Source of the DNA: Thalassobacterium sedimentorum
GTDB taxonomy: Bacteria; Verrucomicrobiota; Verrucomicrobiia; Opitutales; Coraliomargaritaceae
Assembly: GCF_031127905.1 (NCBI RefSeq)
Contig: NZ_JARXIC010000027.1
Location: 1-57,764 of the forward strand
Direction of reading: 5' to 3'
DNA: 57,764 nucleotides
Part shown: piece by piece, positions 33,980 to 43,354 of the stretch
How positions within the stretch are numbered: the first letter of the stretch is position 1
How the letters are laid out: each line of letters begins with the position of its first letter
Translations under genes and position numbers: made by a program
Notes under the pieces: generated by a model
Database searches by the model: none
What the model saw: the letters and a program-made list of their open reading frames with translations, nothing else
What the model was told of the DNA's origin: nothing

Positions 33980-34902
33980 CGCTCACCTCCTGCTCGAAAA
34001 CGTTCAAATGCGGGGGCGACCAAAGCTGCGGCCAATTGCTCAAAGTCGTAACCGATACAGGAGGCGCTCTTTGGCAACAAACTGGTAGCGGTCAAGCCGG
34101 GCAAGGTGTTGATTTCTAAAAAATAGGGGCACGTGTCTGCCAGCAGAAAATCAATGCGCGCGAAGTCACGACAATCGCAGGCCTCAAAGAGTTGCTCCGC
34201 CTGCGCCTTAATCTGTGCCTCCACAGCGGGTGGGAGCTCTGCGGGGTAATGATAGCTCGTCGTCCCGGGCGTGTATTTGGCCTGATAATCGTATACGCCG
34301 GACTGACTGACGATTTCGACAATCCCCATGGCCGCCCCCTGCAACACGCCGACCGTGAGCTCGCGGCCTTGAATGCGCTGCTCGATTAACCAGTTGCCCG
34401 AGCGAATGCCTGCGAGCGTCACGCCTAAAGCAGAACGGTGCTCGGTGAAATGCAGGCCGACACTGCTGCCTTGATCAGAGGGCTTAATCACCAGTGAAGC
34501 GCCCAGCCGTTCAATCACCGTATCCGCCAAAGGTGCCGCGCTGCCGTCAAATGTCATCGCAGCGGGCACCGCGATTTGTAAGTCGCGGGCAATGGCCTTC
34601 GTAGCCGCCTTATCCATGCAAAGCCGACTGCTGCGGGCATCGCTGCCGCAATAATGAATGCCAGCGGCTTCGAGTAAAGCTTGCAACTGCCCGTCTTCGC
34701 CAAAGCTGCCGTGCAGGGCCGGAAATACAATATGTTGCTCGGCCCGCAGCGCAGTCGGCAGGGAGGCCTCATCCAGCACCCAGGCCTCCACTGCAAAGCC
34801 AGCACTCAGCGCACGCGCAACCGCTTCGCCACTTTTCAACGAAACTTCGCGCTCAGAACCGACGCCTCCATAGAGGACAATGACTTTGGGAGATTGGATC
34901 AT
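33976..34902 (-). CDS. ddl: D-alanine--D-alanine ligase
   Basis: The 308-residue ATP-grasp enzyme has VLYGGVGSEREVSLKSGEAV, ALHGSFGEDGQLQALLEAAG, CGSDARSSRLCMDKAATKAI, KPSDQGSSVGL and, near the C-terminus, CPYFLEINTLPGLTATSLLP carrying the metal ligands and substrate-binding segment. It joins two D-alanines for the peptidoglycan precursor in the cytoplasm. It overlaps both neighbours by 4 nt. Confidence 0.96.
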   Translation of the reverse strand: MIQSPKVIVLYGGVGSEREVSLKSGEAVARALSAGFAVEAWVLDEASLPTALRAEQHIVFPALHGSFGEDGQLQALLEAAGIHYCGSDARSSRLCMDKAATKAIARDLQIAVPAAMTFDGSAAPLADTVIERLGASLVIKPSDQGSSVGLHFTEHRSALGVTLAGIRSGNWLIEQRIQGRELTVGVLQGAAMGIVEIVSQSGVYDYQAKYTPGTTSYHYPAELPPAVEAQIKAQAEQLFEACDCRDFARIDFLLADTCPYFLEINTLPGLTATSLLPKSASCIGYDFEQLAAALVAPAFERFRAGGER

Positions 34903-37238
34903 TCGCTCAGAACTTCATCCCAAGACTGCCCAACTAGCAAGACCTCGGGTTCTAAAATATAACCGGACGCCGTCTGCACCTGAAGACGCACCCGACGCAC
35001 CAGCTCAATGACATCGGCGGCCGTGGCCCCACCGTGGTTGACGATAAAATTGCCATGCACATCGGAGACCTCCGCGGCGCCCACACGCATCCCCTTGATA
35101 CCAAGCTCATCGATCAATTTACCAGCGTAATTCCCCTCTGGATTTTTAAAGATACAGCCGGCACTGGCACCGCGCGGCTGACTTTCCTTACGCGAGCTAG
35201 AATAGTTATCGATGCGCTCACGGATGGCAGTTTCAGTATCGGAGTCGACACTGCGCAGCACCGCACCGAGCGCGATCCCACGACTGATTTCCTCCACCTT
35301 GCGATAGCCAAAGTGAAAGTCCTGCTGTGGCCAATCCTGATAATGTCCCTGCGCATCGATAAATTGCACACGCTCGACCACATCAAACATCCAACTCCCC
35401 ATGGCGCCCGCATTCATACGCAAGGCTCCCCCCACTGCGCCGGGAATTCCTTCCAGGAACTCAAAGCCACCCAAGCCATGTCTAGCGGCAAAGCCACAAA
35501 TCTCTTTTAAGCGTCCGCCAGCCGCGGCCCAAATGCGATCTGGCCCCAAGGGCTCCACACGTCGCCAAGCGGGTGCCGAAAAACGAATCACTAGCCCGTC
35601 GAAGCCCTGGTCTGAGACCAGTAAATTGGAGCCACGCCCGATGCAGAAGGTTGCGAGCTGAAATAGTTCTGCCGCGCGTAAGAGTACGCGCACATCGCTG
35701 AAGTTGGCGGGCTCAGCATACAAGCGGGCCGCTCCACCAATACGAATGGTGGTCTTGTTGGCGAGTGGTTCATTGCACTTGAGTCGGCAATCAGGTGAAA
35801 GGCGCGCCCGCAAATAATCCATTGCCGCTCGATCGAGCAAGCGCCTTGGCTGTGCGCGAGCAACCGCCCGCTCTGCGATCGACCCAGCCGCGGACGGCGG
35901 ACTGGACGGCACATCCCCGCTCACAGACTGCCCGGTCGGGCTCGCCGTCAAAGCCGGCGTCCGCTGCGCGCCAATCCAACTGCTAAAGGCCCCGGCAAAC
36001 TCCTCAATATCGCCAGCCCCGACAAAGGCTAATTGTGTGGGGGCCGTCCCGATAGCAGCAGCCAAATCTTGCACACCGGCCAGCGACATCTCCAACTGCA
36101 CTGGAGCAACGTGGCTAAAGGCTGCGGCCAGATCCGAGGTGGCGCCGCCTGGCAAGACGGACTCATGGGCTGCGTAGACCGGCAGTAGATACACCTCATC
36201 CGCCGCCTGCAGTGACTGGGCAAAGGCATGCTTAAACTGCCGGGTACGCGAGTATCGATGTGGCTGAAAAACCACCACCAGACGCCGCTCCGGCTCGTTG
36301 CCACGGAGACATTCGATCAAGGCGTCCACTTCTGTGGGATGGTGGGCGTAGTCTTCCACAATACTGAGCTGCTGATCACGATAAAGCAGCGATTGACGGC
36401 GTGCCATGCCCGGAAAGGATGCCAGTGTATCGGCTTGCAGCGCTTGCCCAAACAGCGAAAGCACCGCTGCAGCGGCATCTCCATTTTTCTGATTAAAGCG
36501 GCCACGTGGGGGCGAGTCCAATTGCATCCACTCGGCCGCACCGTCAAAATAATGTACTGCGGCCCCTCCACTCGATTGCAGGTGCAGGGACTGCGGCAGC
36601 CATACCGTATCTCGAGTGCGGTTGAGCAGTCCGACAAAAGCTGCATCCAGCTTGGCGGCATCTCCATAGCGGTCAGCATGATCCCAGTCCACATTCAGCA
36701 CCAGCGTCACGGCAGGGGCAAAGCCATCGATAGTGCCGTCACTCTCATCCACTTCGGCCACCAGCCATTCACAGTCGGAGGCACGGGCGGGCGCCATCGT
36801 GGGGTCCGCAGAGAGACCACCCAAAATATAATCGGCCGCGATACCACAACGGCGCAGACCATGTGCAATCATGCCCGAAGTGGTGGTTTTCCCATGGCTT
36901 CCCACCACTGCGATAAAGCGTTTGTGAGCAGCGATCTCGGCCAGCAACTCACCGCGGCGCACACAGCGCAGCCCCGCCTCGCGAGCGGCGACCAGTAAGG
37001 GATGCGCCTGACTGACTGCACTGGAATAGACGACAGTGCTGTAATGCTGAATCTGCTCGGGAAAGATAAAGTCTTCCAAATGAACTCCTGCGGACACCAG
37101 CCAATGCCGCACTCGTTCCTGCAAGTGTGCATCATAGCCGCATACCCGGTGCCCCGCCTGCGACATCCAGCAAGCCAGCGGGGCCATGCCCATACCGCCC
37201 GCACCAATGAATAAATAGTTCTGCGTCGCGTCGATCAC
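34899..37238 (-). CDS. murC/murB: MurC-MurB fusion: UDP-MurNAc--L-alanine ligase and UDP-GlcNAc-enolpyruvate reductase
   Basis: The 779-residue protein starts at GTG. Residues 1-425 are MurC: LFIGAGGMGMAPLA, P-loop VVGSHGKTTTSGM (113-120), VAEVDESDGTI, NVDWDHADRYG and EDYAHHPTEV. A proline/serine-rich linker covers about 430-455. Residues 475-779 are MurB: KTTIRIGG, FAD loop CIGRGSNLLVSD, GIPGAVGGALRMNAGAMGSW, and the catalytic segment SAGCIFKNP with Cys695 at the proton-donor position that is Ser in E. coli. ILEPEV supplies the C-terminal glutamate. MurB makes UDP-MurNAc and MurC adds L-alanine, so the fusion links consecutive steps, though MurC comes first in the chain. Confidence 0.95.
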   Translation of the reverse strand: MIDATQNYLFIGAGGMGMAPLACWMSQAGHRVCGYDAHLQERVRHWLVSAGVHLEDFIFPEQIQHYSTVVYSSAVSQAHPLLVAAREAGLRCVRRGELLAEIAAHKRFIAVVGSHGKTTTSGMIAHGLRRCGIAADYILGGLSADPTMAPARASDCEWLVAEVDESDGTIDGFAPAVTLVLNVDWDHADRYGDAAKLDAAFVGLLNRTRDTVWLPQSLHLQSSGGAAVHYFDGAAEWMQLDSPPRGRFNQKNGDAAAAVLSLFGQALQADTLASFPGMARRQSLLYRDQQLSIVEDYAHHPTEVDALIECLRGNEPERRLVVVFQPHRYSRTRQFKHAFAQSLQAADEVYLLPVYAAHESVLPGGATSDLAAAFSHVAPVQLEMSLAGVQDLAAAIGTAPTQLAFVGAGDIEEFAGAFSSWIGAQRTPALTASPTGQSVSGDVPSSPPSAAGSIAERAVARAQPRRLLDRAAMDYLRARLSPDCRLKCNEPLANKTTIRIGGAARLYAEPANFSDVRVLLRAAELFQLATFCIGRGSNLLVSDQGFDGLVIRFSAPAWRRVEPLGPDRIWAAAGGRLKEICGFAARHGLGGFEFLEGIPGAVGGALRMNAGAMGSWMFDVVERVQFIDAQGHYQDWPQQDFHFGYRKVEEISRGIALGAVLRSVDSDTETAIRERIDNYSSSRKESQPRGASAGCIFKNPEGNYAGKLIDELGIKGMRVGAAEVSDVHGNFIVNHGGATAADVIELVRRVRLQVQTASGYILEPEVLLVGQSWDEVLSE

Positions 37239-38362
37239 GTCACCGGCTCCAGCTTTTCGGCATTGGCAATACGCTGTGCATCGCAGAGCGCAAGTAAGTC
37301 GTCGACGATGCGTTCACTGGATTCAAAACGATCCAGTCGCTCCAGGTTGGACTTAAATTTTGCCAGTAACCAATCGTTAAACATCAGTTCGATCACCTCC
37401 GCGGTGAGCTCATCCAAGCGACTCTGCGGCAATAAAACCCCTGCTCCATGTTGCTCATGCGCCAGGGCATTCGCCTGCTGATGATCATCTGCAGCAAAGG
37501 GATATGGCACCAGGATCGATGGAGCGCGACAACGAATGATCTCTGCGATCGAGCCAGCACCAGCGCGCGAGACCACCAGGTCCGCGGCTGAAATCACATC
37601 GCCCATCTGGCCGGAAAACGGTACCAATGTAGCCGTGATATCGACGCCCCCCTTACCGATTTCATGCAATGTGCCCGCGGAGCTGTTCCCCAGTCCAGTG
37701 ACACAGTACACCGAAATACCTGCCTTGGCTAAGACTGCGAAATTCTGGGTCACCCAATTATTCAAAGAATTAGCCCCTTGGCTACCGCCTACGATGACCA
37801 ATAATTTATTCGGCACTTGAATCCCCAGGCGCTTCCAGGCATCGGCCTTGAGGGCGTGCTTAATCTCCTTGCGCACTGGATAACCAAAATAGCGGATGCA
37901 CTCCGGCGGCACACCGCGCAGACGCACCCCATCCGGTAAATAGACGCGCGTGGCAAGGTGCTTAATCACACGTACCGCCTTGCCCGGCTCACAATTCGCC
38001 TCGTGTAAAGCGACCGGGATGCCCTTGATCTGCGCCGCTAAGCCCAGCCCCAAGGATAGAAAACCACCAAAGAGTAAGACTAGATCCGGCTGTTGATCAC
38101 GCAGCATACGCCGTGATGCAAAGAAACTTTGCCCCAGACTAACGAGAAAAGCGATACGCTGTAAGAGCCCTCCCGCAAAGGCGCGACCGGGACTCTTCAC
38201 AAAATCAAGATGACTATATTTCTCGACCAGGGCAGAATCCACCTGTTTATGACTGATCAGCAAGGTACACTGATGCCCGCGCTCTTGCAGCACTTCCGCC
38301 ACGGCGATACCAGGTGCCAGATGCCCGCCCGTGCCGCCACATGCGATAATAATTTTACTCAT
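37235..38362 (-). CDS. murG: UDP-GlcNAc--lipid I GlcNAc transferase MurG
   Basis: The 375-residue GT28 enzyme has IIACGGTGGHLAPGIAVAEV at the N-terminus, ALHEANCEPGKAVRVI, LLVIVGGSQGANSLNNWVTQ, VVSRAGAGSIAEIIRCRAPS and VPYPFAADDHQQANALA. The last carries the UDP-GlcNAc-binding residues. It makes lipid II on the cytoplasmic face. It overlaps ftsW and the MurC-MurB gene by 4 nt on either side. Confidence 0.96.
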   Translation of the reverse strand: MSKIIIACGGTGGHLAPGIAVAEVLQERGHQCTLLISHKQVDSALVEKYSHLDFVKSPGRAFAGGLLQRIAFLVSLGQSFFASRRMLRDQQPDLVLLFGGFLSLGLGLAAQIKGIPVALHEANCEPGKAVRVIKHLATRVYLPDGVRLRGVPPECIRYFGYPVRKEIKHALKADAWKRLGIQVPNKLLVIVGGSQGANSLNNWVTQNFAVLAKAGISVYCVTGLGNSSAGTLHEIGKGGVDITATLVPFSGQMGDVISAADLVVSRAGAGSIAEIIRCRAPSILVPYPFAADDHQQANALAHEQHGAGVLLPQSRLDELTAEVIELMFNDWLLAKFKSNLERLDRFESSERIVDDLLALCDAQRIANAEKLEPVT

Positions 38363-39501
38363 AGCTCACGCTGCCTCCGCAACGCGGGTAGCTCCCAGGA
38401 ACGGAAGCCGTTAAGAATAATACCAGTGAGTACAAACATGAAAACAAGATTGGAACCGCCGTAAGAAATAAATGGCAGCGACATACCCTTGGTGGGCAGA
38501 CAGCCGGTGACAACTCCGATATTAATCAGTGCTTGAAAAGTGACGAAAAGCAAGGCCCCCATCACGAGTAAGTACTGATAAAGATTAGGTGCCCGCTTTA
38601 GCTGCAGTATACCGATAAAAAAGAGCGTCATAAAGAGCACCACCACTCCCGCGGTGAAGACCAATCCCAGCTCTTCACCTACAATTGCAAAAATAAAATC
38701 AGTGTGTGCTTCCGGCAGGAAGGACATCTGCTGTCGCCCGGCGCCCAAGCCCACGCCGTGCACCCCCCCCGCCCCAAAAGCGAGAATCCCTTGCCAAAGT
38801 TGATAGGCACTGTCGCTGCGATTCCCCTCCACATCCAGAAAAGAAGTGATGCGCTGCAAGCGCACTGGATCGAGATACACCGCCACCGAAAACCCGGTCA
38901 GTGCCACCAATGCAGTGGGGATCAAATAGCGCAGGCGCACACCTGCCAAAAAGAGCATACAACCACCAACTGCCCCACACAAAAAAGCGGTACCAAAGTC
39001 TGGTTCCAATATGATGAGGCCGCAAAACACCCCCAGTAATGCACAGGGATAGAGGTAGCCCTTTAACAAATGCCCTAAATCCCGCCGGTGACTGGTGAGG
39101 TAGTGCGCCATCGCAAAAAGCAGGCCCAGCTTGCCGATTTCGGAAACTTGTAAACGCATGAAACCAAAATCCATCCAGCGTCGAGCCCCATTCACCTCCA
39201 CCCCGATGCCGGGAATCAGCACCAGCCCCAGAAAGAGTATCGCGATTCCTGCCAACACATAGGCGTAAGCTCGCAGGGCTTCAAGATTCACCAACATCGC
39301 AAGAGTCCCGGCCACCGTCGCCACGCCGAGCCAAATTAACTGCTTTCGCAAAAGCACCGTCGGGTCGTCGTGCATCGATTGCGACGCACTAAAGAGAATG
39401 ACGAGCCCCAAGAAAGTCAGGCCAATGACAATGAAAATGATGAAAAGCCCTGTCGGCGGAATACGCCACGAAGAATTAGGCGAAGCCGTACGGGCGCTCA
39501 T
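38359..39501 (-). CDS. ftsW: Peptidoglycan glycosyltransferase FtsW
   Basis: The 380-residue SEDS protein has about ten helices. Its signatures are NGARRWMDFGFMRLQVSEIG (conserved Arg/Trp and Gln-x-SE before helix 4) and TGCLPTKGMSLPFISYGGSN in the C-terminal half. VGEELGLVFTAGVVVL gives the EELG/E-x-x-G of the large loop. It polymerises lipid II in septal wall synthesis. It lies 48 bp after the LysM gene. Confidence 0.95.
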   Translation of the reverse strand: MSARTASPNSSWRIPPTGLFIIFIVIGLTFLGLVILFSASQSMHDDPTVLLRKQLIWLGVATVAGTLAMLVNLEALRAYAYVLAGIAILFLGLVLIPGIGVEVNGARRWMDFGFMRLQVSEIGKLGLLFAMAHYLTSHRRDLGHLLKGYLYPCALLGVFCGLIILEPDFGTAFLCGAVGGCMLFLAGVRLRYLIPTALVALTGFSVAVYLDPVRLQRITSFLDVEGNRSDSAYQLWQGILAFGAGGVHGVGLGAGRQQMSFLPEAHTDFIFAIVGEELGLVFTAGVVVLFMTLFFIGILQLKRAPNLYQYLLVMGALLFVTFQALINIGVVTGCLPTKGMSLPFISYGGSNLVFMFVLTGIILNGFRSWELPALRRQREL

Positions 39502-39549
39502 TATGAATAAAGTCGTGTCTCTGAGCTTTAAAGTATATCGAGAAGCGAA

Positions 39550-40833
39550 CTACTCCTCGAGGCGAATGACAGGAATCTCCACCGCACCGTCGAACATCTC
39601 ATCCGCTTCGATTTCAGAAACCTCGCCCTCAACCAGCGGATCTGCTTCGATCACAGTGATTTCAACTGGACCAGTCGTGGTGTTGCCGGGACTGGCGGAA
39701 GCGCTGGGAGTGATCGTTGGCGTAGCTGGCTGGCGTGTGACAGGCGCAGCTGTAGGACTGACAACCGTCTCCGTGCGCGAATCCACATTGGCGGCAGAAC
39801 CAGAACCACTGACCTGCAACACTTGGCCGACTTGTAATTTGCGAGGATCGGTGATGCCATTCAGTGCGAGTAGCTCCCCGGCAGTCATGCCATATTTACG
39901 AGCGATGGTGGCAGGGAACTCGCCAGACTTCACCGTGTGCGTGCGCGTACCGGAGCTGCTGACAGTGTTGGCAGAAGTGACTGGGCTGGTCGGCGCAGGT
40001 GTGCGCGCAGCAGAGCCGCTGCTGGAAGAACCGCTGCTGGAAGAGCCACTGCCAGCGACCGGGAGCACCAGGGTGTCCCCCACACGGATAAGATCCGATG
40101 TCATGCCATTAGCCGCTTTAATTGCACGCACCGTTGTGCCGTGCTGACTGGCGATCTTAGAGAGCGAATCGCCACGTTTGACAGTGTAATTTGTGCTGCC
40201 CTGATTAAACGAACTAGGCTGGTAGCTGTCGGCACTCACGGTATTGACGGTTGCAGTGCCGCCTTCCACAGGAATTTGTAATTGCTGACCAATTTTTAGA
40301 ACAGAATTCTTATTCAGACCGTTGGCAGCATAGAGTTCATTCAAGGAAACATTGTAGCGTTTAGCGATGGTCCAAAGATTGTCGCCCTTCTTGACTGTAT
40401 AGCTCTCGAAGGAATCGCCAGCGACCTGCACTGTTTGACCACCGGTGGAGAGCGGCGCGATGGGCGCAATATCATCAAACTCGCCAAACTCATTTCCGGA
40501 ATTTGCAGGTGCATAACCGTCGCCATCGAAACCAGCGTTAAACGCAGCATCCAAGCTGGCGCTCTCACCGGATTCAATGCGCTTGGCCTCAATCAGACCT
40601 TCAGACAGGCGCGAAGCACCAGCGACAGAGGTCTTAATAGTGGGGCCCTGGCTATAGGCCAGCGTCCGCTCGGGAGCGCCCACCAGAGTCTCAGAGCGGC
40701 CGACCTGTGTCGCCCCCTGAGTGTAAGTTTGCGTGGGCGGTTGCTTGGTGCGGCAACCGGGCTGAACCAACAAGACTGCGATCACACCGAAATGAAGACC
40801 TAGAACACAACCGAAAACTTTTGTTACTTTCAT
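39550..40833 (-). CDS. Membrane-anchored triple LysM protein
   Basis: From ATG 40833 the protein has 427 residues. The N-terminus (MKVTKVFGCVLGLHFGVIAV, then VQPGC) is a signal anchor with a poor lipobox. It has three LysM domains (YTVKKGDNLWTIAKRYNVSL, YTVKRGDSLSKIASQHGTTV, HTVKSGEFPATIARKYGMTA) separated by Ser/Gly/Pro-rich linkers. The linker after the second is encoded by near-identical 15-bp repeats (about 40005-40055). LysM binds GlcNAc in peptidoglycan. No peptidase or amidase domain follows. It sits between murD and ftsW and may localise or scaffold the septal wall machinery. The start at 40833 is preferred over 40866. Confidence 0.85.
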   Translation of the reverse strand: MKVTKVFGCVLGLHFGVIAVLLVQPGCRTKQPPTQTYTQGATQVGRSETLVGAPERTLAYSQGPTIKTSVAGASRLSEGLIEAKRIESGESASLDAAFNAGFDGDGYAPANSGNEFGEFDDIAPIAPLSTGGQTVQVAGDSFESYTVKKGDNLWTIAKRYNVSLNELYAANGLNKNSVLKIGQQLQIPVEGGTATVNTVSADSYQPSSFNQGSTNYTVKRGDSLSKIASQHGTTVRAIKAANGMTSDLIRVGDTLVLPVAGSGSSSSGSSSSGSAARTPAPTSPVTSANTVSSSGTRTHTVKSGEFPATIARKYGMTAGELLALNGITDPRKLQVGQVLQVSGSGSAANVDSRTETVVSPTAAPVTRQPATPTITPSASASPGNTTTGPVEITVIEADPLVEGEVSEIEADEMFDGAVEIPVIRLEE

Positions 40834-40867
40834 GATAAATTGGAGATAATGCCTGTAATCGAGCACA

Positions 40868-42133
40868 CTAGCTAGGCTTACGGGCTCTCTTCAAACTTAA
40901 AACCGTATCGATGAAGCTTTTTCCACGCTCAGCGTAGGAGGTATATTGATCAAAACTAGAGAAGCCGGGGCTCAACACTACATTTGCACGGGGAATGCGA
41001 CTAGCCAACTCCGCCGCGGCGACCACCGCATCTTCAAAGCGGGAATGCACATGCACTGAGCCCAGTGAAGCTTGCAGGCCCGCGGCCAGGCGCTCGGCCA
41101 CCTCTCCATACACCACCGCCGCCTCCACCGAGAGGGCCACATCCTGGCAAAAAGCGTCGACATCGCCCCCCTTCGCACGTCCGCCCCCAATCCAGACGAT
41201 GGGACTCGGCACCGCCTCCAAGGCTGCGAGTGTGGCATGAAAGTTAGTCGCCTTGGAGTCGTCCCAAAAGCGCACGCCCTCCCGCTCGCACACCACGCTC
41301 AGACGATGCGGGGCCAACTTAAAGGTGTTGGCCGCAGCAATCAGCTGACTGGTGGGCATCTCCAACCACCACCAAAGTTCGGCTGCCAAAGAAAAATTCT
41401 CGGAACTGGGAAAGCAGTGAAAGACTGAATCCGAAGCGAGCTGCAAGACCAGCGTGGCATCCTCAATCGCAATAGTGGAAGCCTCGAATGGGCGCTGCAT
41501 TCGCTCCATCCAATCCGCCACCTGAGCACCGACGACACAGGCCGCGCCAGGCTTCAAACAATCAAAGAGATTAGCCTTAGCATCAAAATAGTCTGATATG
41601 TTGGCGTAACGATCCAAATGATCTTCCGCAAAATTAGTCCAAACCAAGGCATCCAACTGCATGCCCTCGACTAACTCGGCTTGAAAGGAGCTAATTTCCA
41701 ACACCGCATAACTCCCCGGACGATTGGATGCCGAAAGTGCCGCATCCGATAACGGATAACCAATATTTCCCGCAGCCACACTGTCATAGCCCCCAAGCCG
41801 CAGAGCGGTATCCAACAAGGCTGTCAGGGTGCTCTTACCATTGGTGCCAGTAACGGCGATCATCGCCCCCTGCCAATAACGTGCCGCAAAGGCCATTTCA
41901 CTCCAACAAGCGACATCAGACTCCGCAGCCAGCACACGCCAGGGATGATCCTGCGCAAAACCAGGGCTAAAAATCAATGCCCCGAAGTCTGCCAAATCGG
42001 CAGCCTCAAAATGACTGCGATCTCCTTGACCTGCCTCATCGATCAATACAGTCTCAATACCTTGCGAGTGCGCAAGTCGACGGGCCGCCTGACCACTCAG
42101 ACCGGCTCCAAATATAGCATAGGGTTTGGACAT
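40868..42133 (-). CDS. murD: UDP-MurNAc-L-Ala--D-Glu ligase MurD
   Basis: The 421-residue protein has the Mur ligase plan: N-terminal YAIFGAGLSGQAARRLAHSQ, P-loop AVTGTNGKSTLTALLDTALR, NFAEDHLDRY with the metal ligand, APHRLSVVCEREGVRFWDDS and SKATNFHATLAALEAV in the C-terminal domain, and VVLSPGFSSFDQYTSYAERG. The FSSFDQ..Y.ERG motif is characteristic of MurD. It adds D-glutamate in the cytoplasm. It lies 34 bp upstream of the LysM start and 79 bp downstream of tsaD. Confidence 0.95.
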   Translation of the reverse strand: MSKPYAIFGAGLSGQAARRLAHSQGIETVLIDEAGQGDRSHFEAADLADFGALIFSPGFAQDHPWRVLAAESDVACWSEMAFAARYWQGAMIAVTGTNGKSTLTALLDTALRLGGYDSVAAGNIGYPLSDAALSASNRPGSYAVLEISSFQAELVEGMQLDALVWTNFAEDHLDRYANISDYFDAKANLFDCLKPGAACVVGAQVADWMERMQRPFEASTIAIEDATLVLQLASDSVFHCFPSSENFSLAAELWWWLEMPTSQLIAAANTFKLAPHRLSVVCEREGVRFWDDSKATNFHATLAALEAVPSPIVWIGGGRAKGGDVDAFCQDVALSVEAAVVYGEVAERLAAGLQASLGSVHVHSRFEDAVVAAAELASRIPRANVVLSPGFSSFDQYTSYAERGKSFIDTVLSLKRARKPS

Positions 42134-42212
42134 TCAACAGAGTTGTGTAGCGAAATCAGGAATTAGCAACAGCACGTTGCTAAAATTAGCAAAATAGTTA
42201 TTAACAGAAAAA

Positions 42213-43241
42213 CTATGAAACTGCCAAACGCAAGGCAGGCTGAATACTAAAGGGCTCGGAAGCGAGACCGGAAGGATCTGCAAAAGCGGCGAAAGCGATC
42301 ATGGCGGCATTATCCCCGGTATGTTGAGGCTGCGCAATCAGACAGGGCATGCGGTGACGCTGCGCTAGACCTTGCATCGCCGCTCGCAGTGCCTGATTAT
42401 TGGAAACTCCTCCAGAAAGTCCGAGGCTGCGATATCCCCCAGCCTGAATCAGGTGTTTGGTCTTCCCCACCAACTGATCGATAACGGCCCCCTGATAGCC
42501 TGCGCAGATATCCGGCAAGGCTCCCTCGAGCTCGGCATCGCTCATTTTTTCCAAGCGATAGCGCAAACTGGTTTTGAGTCCGGAAAAGCTAAACCGCCGT
42601 TCATTGCGCGGCGCAATTGCCTTGGGAAAGGCGTAGACCTTAGCATTGCCGTTCTGGGCAATGCGTTCGACCTGCGGTCCCCCGGGATACGGTAAACCAA
42701 GCAACTTAGCCCCCTTATCCAAGGCCTCGCCAGCCGCATCGTCGACCGTTTCCGCCAACACAGTCAGTTCCTGAGACGTATCGATCTGAAAGAGGATGGT
42801 ATTGCCTCCAGAGACAATCAGCCCAAGATGGGGCAACAACTCGGCAAAAGCCTGCGGATAAGCCTCTGGAGCACGTTGGTGTAAGTCGATAAAGGGCGAA
42901 TAAGCGTGCCCGCGCAAATGATTGACTCCCACCACGGGCAGGTTCCAGGCCAGCCCGAGACTACGTGCAAACGCAATGCCCAGAGCCAGGCACCCCGCCA
43001 GCCCCGGACCATGCGTGACCGCGATCTGACGCAGCTCACCGGGCTCCGCACTCAAGCCAGCTGCCTCCAGCAATGGAAAAAAATTCTTTAAGTGCTCCCG
43101 GCTGGCGAGGTCCGGAACGACGCCGCCGTATTCCTTATGCAAGTCAATCTGACTATGCACCCACTCCCCCGCCATACCACGCGTGGGATCAAAGCGAGCC
43201 AGTGCCGACTCATCACAAGAACTTTCTATCGCCAGAATCAT
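42213..43241 (-). CDS. tsaD: tRNA t6A threonylcarbamoyltransferase TsaD
   Basis: The 342-residue ASKHA-fold protein begins MILAIESSCDESALARFDPT and has VVGVNHLRGHAYSPF with the metal-binding H-x3-H. It also shows LGLIVSGGNTILF, DAAGEALDKGAKLLGLPYPG, GLSGGVSNNQALRAAMQ and QHTGDNAAMIAFAA. It installs N6-threonylcarbamoyl on A37 of ANN-decoding tRNAs with TsaB/C/E, which are not in the window. It is the first gene of the leftward wall operon and is divergent from the MidA-like gene; the 113-bp gap must hold both promoters. Confidence 0.95.
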   Translation of the reverse strand: MILAIESSCDESALARFDPTRGMAGEWVHSQIDLHKEYGGVVPDLASREHLKNFFPLLEAAGLSAEPGELRQIAVTHGPGLAGCLALGIAFARSLGLAWNLPVVGVNHLRGHAYSPFIDLHQRAPEAYPQAFAELLPHLGLIVSGGNTILFQIDTSQELTVLAETVDDAAGEALDKGAKLLGLPYPGGPQVERIAQNGNAKVYAFPKAIAPRNERRFSFSGLKTSLRYRLEKMSDAELEGALPDICAGYQGAVIDQLVGKTKHLIQAGGYRSLGLSGGVSNNQALRAAMQGLAQRHRMPCLIAQPQHTGDNAAMIAFAAFADPSGLASEPFSIQPALRLAVS

Positions 43242-43354
43242 GCACTTTAAGTATGCTCCTGCTGCGCCGCCTCAAGCATTTAAGCACAGCGTGAGAAATT
43301 CAGCGTTTAGAGGTTTCCTCATCGGCCAGAATAGCCTACATAGGCCAGCTGCCC

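Noticed and set aside
36228-36998. 256-residue plus-strand frame opposite murC
   Set aside because: It lies wholly antisense to the conserved MurC domain and has no recognisable motif or ribosome site.
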